Made by a program: the position numbers and the translations under genes. Below the pieces are notes generated by a model. That model was not told where the DNA came from. It did no database searches and worked only from the letters and a program-made list of their open reading frames with translations. From Oscillospiraceae bacterium (GTDB taxonomy: Bacteria > Bacillota_A > Clostridia > Oscillospirales > WRJC01): a stretch of DNA of 8,083 bases. The DNA lies in NCBI GenBank assembly GCA_009785015.1, contig WQXD01000168.1, positions 1 through 8,083 of the forward strand, given 5' to 3'. How positions within the stretch are numbered: position 1 is the stretch's first letter; every line of letters starts with the position of its first letter. Positions 6,345 through 8,083 of this stretch are shown piece by piece.

Positions 6345-7412
6345 ATGGATTACCGGGAAAACTATATACGGACGATAACTTTTAATAATCCTCAGTGGCT
6401 TGAATATCATATACACATCAATCCGGCAATGTGGGCTGTATATAAAAGCGAATTCGAAGATGTTGTATTGAAATATCCTAAAACTTTCAGAGATTATAAA
6501 AAAGGCAGCATTGATTACGATAATATGTCTTTTTCGACTGAAGTCCTTGACGATAATTTCGTAACCGATGTTTGGGGCTGTAAATGGCATTACCCGCTCC
6601 GTTACATGGACGGGGCGGTCATAGAACACCCTCTCAAAGACATATCAAAACTTGATTCGTTTGTTCCGCCGTTATCTCCCGTGCCGGAATTGAGCGAAGA
6701 AGAATGGAAAAAAGAAATAGCAGATGTAAAAGCGGCGAAAGAGCGCGGAGAGATCGTATCGGGCGGTACGGAACACGGGTTTTTGTTTCTGCGCCATACA
6801 TATCTGCGCGGATTTGAAGACGCAATGCTTGATTATGCCGACGAAGACTCGCATGACAATCTGCGCCGCATATATGATATGATTATAGAATATAACATGA
6901 AACTTGTGGATTATCACATAAAACGCGGAAGCGACTATATGGAATTTGCCGAGGATCTGGGAACCCAGACGGGTACGATAATCAGCCCCGGAATATTCAG
7001 GAAATGGATAAAGCCGGCGTATGCGGCTCTTATGAAGCCCTGTAAAAAAGCGGGTATGTATATAGGGCTTCACAGCGACGGAAAAACCCTCGATATACTT
7101 GAAGACCAGATAGAAGCGGGCGTAGATGTAGTCAACCCGCAGGATATATGCAATGGGATAGACGAGCTTGCGCGGCGTATAAAAGGCAAGGCGTGTATTC
7201 GTCTTGATATAGACCGGCAGTATGTGATACCCTACGGCACGCCAAAAGATATAGACGATCTGATCCGCGAAGAAATCGAAAAACTCGGCTCCCCGCAAGG
7301 CGGATTGATGTTTGTATGCGGATTATATCCCCCTACTCCGATGAGAAACGTGGAAGCACTTGTAAAAGCTCTGGAAAAATATTCGACTATGTGGCTACCG
7401 GGAAAGGAATGA
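6345..7412 (+). CDS. UroD/MtaA-superfamily protein (uroporphyrinogen decarboxylase-like)
   Basis: A 355-residue cytoplasmic protein with an AAAGGCGGGA site (6329-6338) before the ATG, 19 bases after the solute-binding gene. It matches the UroD-like superfamily (COG0407), which includes haem-pathway UroD and the corrinoid methyltransferases MtaA/CmuA. Signs are 'F-A-E-D-L-G-T-Q' (201-208), 'S-P-G-I-F-R-K-W-I-K-P-A-Y' (214-226), 'G-L-H-S-D-G-K' (241-247), 'E-A-G-V-D-V-V-N-P-Q-D' (257-267) and a C-terminal 'G-L-Y-P-P' turn. The N-terminal arginine-rich signature of true UroD (W-x-M-R-Q-A-G-R) is absent, and the H-x-C zinc motif of MtaA is replaced by H243-S-D245. It is thus unlikely to be hemE or a canonical methylcobamide:CoM transferase. 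Similar UroD-like proteins are expanded in gut anaerobes and commonly sit by sugar-transport and sulfatase genes, with roles not established to my knowledge. No corrinoid-binding protein is adjacent. Confidence 0.87.
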   Translation: MDYRENYIRTITFNNPQWLEYHIHINPAMWAVYKSEFEDVVLKYPKTFRDYKKGSIDYDNMSFSTEVLDDNFVTDVWGCKWHYPLRYMDGAVIEHPLKDISKLDSFVPPLSPVPELSEEEWKKEIADVKAAKERGEIVSGGTEHGFLFLRHTYLRGFEDAMLDYADEDSHDNLRRIYDMIIEYNMKLVDYHIKRGSDYMEFAEDLGTQTGTIISPGIFRKWIKPAYAALMKPCKKAGMYIGLHSDGKTLDILEDQIEAGVDVVNPQDICNGIDELARRIKGKACIRLDIDRQYVIPYGTPKDIDDLIREEIEKLGSPQGGLMFVCGLYPPTPMRNVEALVKALEKYSTMWLPGKE

Positions 7413-7420
7413 CTATAAGC

Positions 7421-8083
7421 ATGAAAAAACCAAATATACTTTTTATTACGACAGATCAACAACGGCGGGACACATTGGGCTGCTATGGGAATAGCCTCGT
7501 CAGCACGCCCAATATAGACAGCCTTGCCGCAAGCGGCGTTCTTTATGAACGCGCCTACTGCCAAAGCCCGATCTGCATACCGTCGAGAATAACTATGATA
7601 ACCGGAAAAACAGCGCAGCATCATGGCGCAACCCTGCACAACACGGCGATACGCGAAAACGAACGGATAATAGGGCATGTGCTTCGGGAAAACGGGTATC
7701 GCACGCATTTCATAGGCAAACCCCATTTTTCATCGCAGCAGAACACAGGATGCCAAGAGAGCATCGCCGACTGGCGCGAAGGCAAACGGAAAGGCTGGAA
7801 TGGACCATATGCCGGTTTTGAAACAACCGAAATAATACTGGGACACTCCAACCCGCTCCTCGCGCATTACGGGGACTGGCTGCGTGAGAATTACCCGCAG
7901 CATATCAAAAAATTTATTTGTGAAAACATGAAACCGATCGATGTAACGTGCGGACAGGGCGTATATAAAAACGATGTGCCGGAAGAAGCGTATTCTTCGA
8001 CTTATGTCGGCGAAAGAACCTGCGCTTATATCAAAGAACGGGCTTTCGCCGGAGAACCGTTTTATTGTTTTGCGAGTTTTCCC
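7421..8083 (+). CDS. Sulfatase, formylglycine-dependent (3' partial)
   Basis: The frame runs from the ATG at 7421 to the window end (221 residues), so about half of a typical 450-500-residue sulfatase is visible. The start is eight bases after the UroD-like stop; GGAAAGGA (7401-7408) inside the previous gene is its likely binding site, giving translational coupling. The N-terminus reads 'N-I-L-F-I-T-T-D-Q-Q-R-R-D-T-L-G-C-Y-G', the usual first metal-binding strand. C52-I-P-S-R56 is the C-x-P-S-R motif whose Cys is converted to formylglycine, followed by 'M-I-T-G'. 'F-I-G-K-P-H' (97-102) supplies the conserved Lys100 and His102. The family hydrolyses sulfate esters on sugars or aromatics. There is no signal peptide, so it should act in the cytosol on imported substrate. 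It depends on a maturase (anSME in anaerobes), not present here. The substrate cannot be assigned from this half. Confidence 0.94.
   Translation, partial: MKKPNILFITTDQQRRDTLGCYGNSLVSTPNIDSLAASGVLYERAYCQSPICIPSRITMITGKTAQHHGATLHNTAIRENERIIGHVLRENGYRTHFIGKPHFSSQQNTGCQESIADWREGKRKGWNGPYAGFETTEIILGHSNPLLAHYGDWLRENYPQHIKKFICENMKPIDVTCGQGVYKNDVPEEAYSSTYVGERTCAYIKERAFAGEPFYCFASFP

Noticed and set aside
6672..7298. Long open frame on the minus strand (208 codons)
   Set aside because: Lies opposite the well-supported UroD-like gene; its composition is rich in aromatic and basic residues with no recognisable domain, as expected for a shadow frame.

Overview
The window is an unbroken plus-strand run of eight protein-coding genes, the first and last cut by the window edges. 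It looks like a metagenome-type genome of an anaerobic Bacillota, most likely an uncultured gut-type Clostridia. Reasons: strong AGGAGG-like ribosome binding sites, surface proteins ending in an R-T-G-D / membrane helix / basic tail that resembles a Gram-positive sorting signal, a Bacillota-style lipoprotein solute-binding protein, and moderate GC with heavy use of the ATA isoleucine codon. Taxonomy is inferred from style only; there is no rRNA or other marker gene.

Region 1 (1-1762) holds two adjacent surface proteins. Each has a CBM9-like/DOMON-like beta-sandwich, an Ala/Glu/Pro-rich linker and a C-terminal membrane or wall anchor. The first lacks its N-terminus because of the window edge. 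The second has a clear signal peptide. A 17-bp-stem hairpin followed by an AT-only tract closes this unit.

Region 2 (1789-8083) is a tightly spaced set of six genes, probably one operon: a TIM-barrel glycoside-hydrolase-like protein, a PIG-L family N-deacetylase, a divergent NagB-like (glucosamine-6-phosphate deaminase/isomerase fold) protein, a lipoprotein extracellular solute-binding protein, a UroD/MtaA-superfamily protein, and a formylglycine-type sulfatase that runs off the right edge. Only the solute-binding protein has an export signal; the other five appear cytoplasmic.

Read together, the layout suggests capture of a small sulfated and/or N-acetylated glycan at the surface, import, then intracellular desulfation, deacetylation and sugar-ring processing. 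This is inference: no permease, ATPase, regulator or sulfatase-maturase gene lies in the window, and the substrate is unknown. The most notable points are the NagB-like protein, which lacks a key catalytic Asp, and the UroD-like protein, which has neither porphyrin-type signatures nor a corrinoid partner nearby. No tRNA, rRNA, CRISPR, insertion sequence or phage gene was seen, and no stretch over 300 bases lacks a gene.
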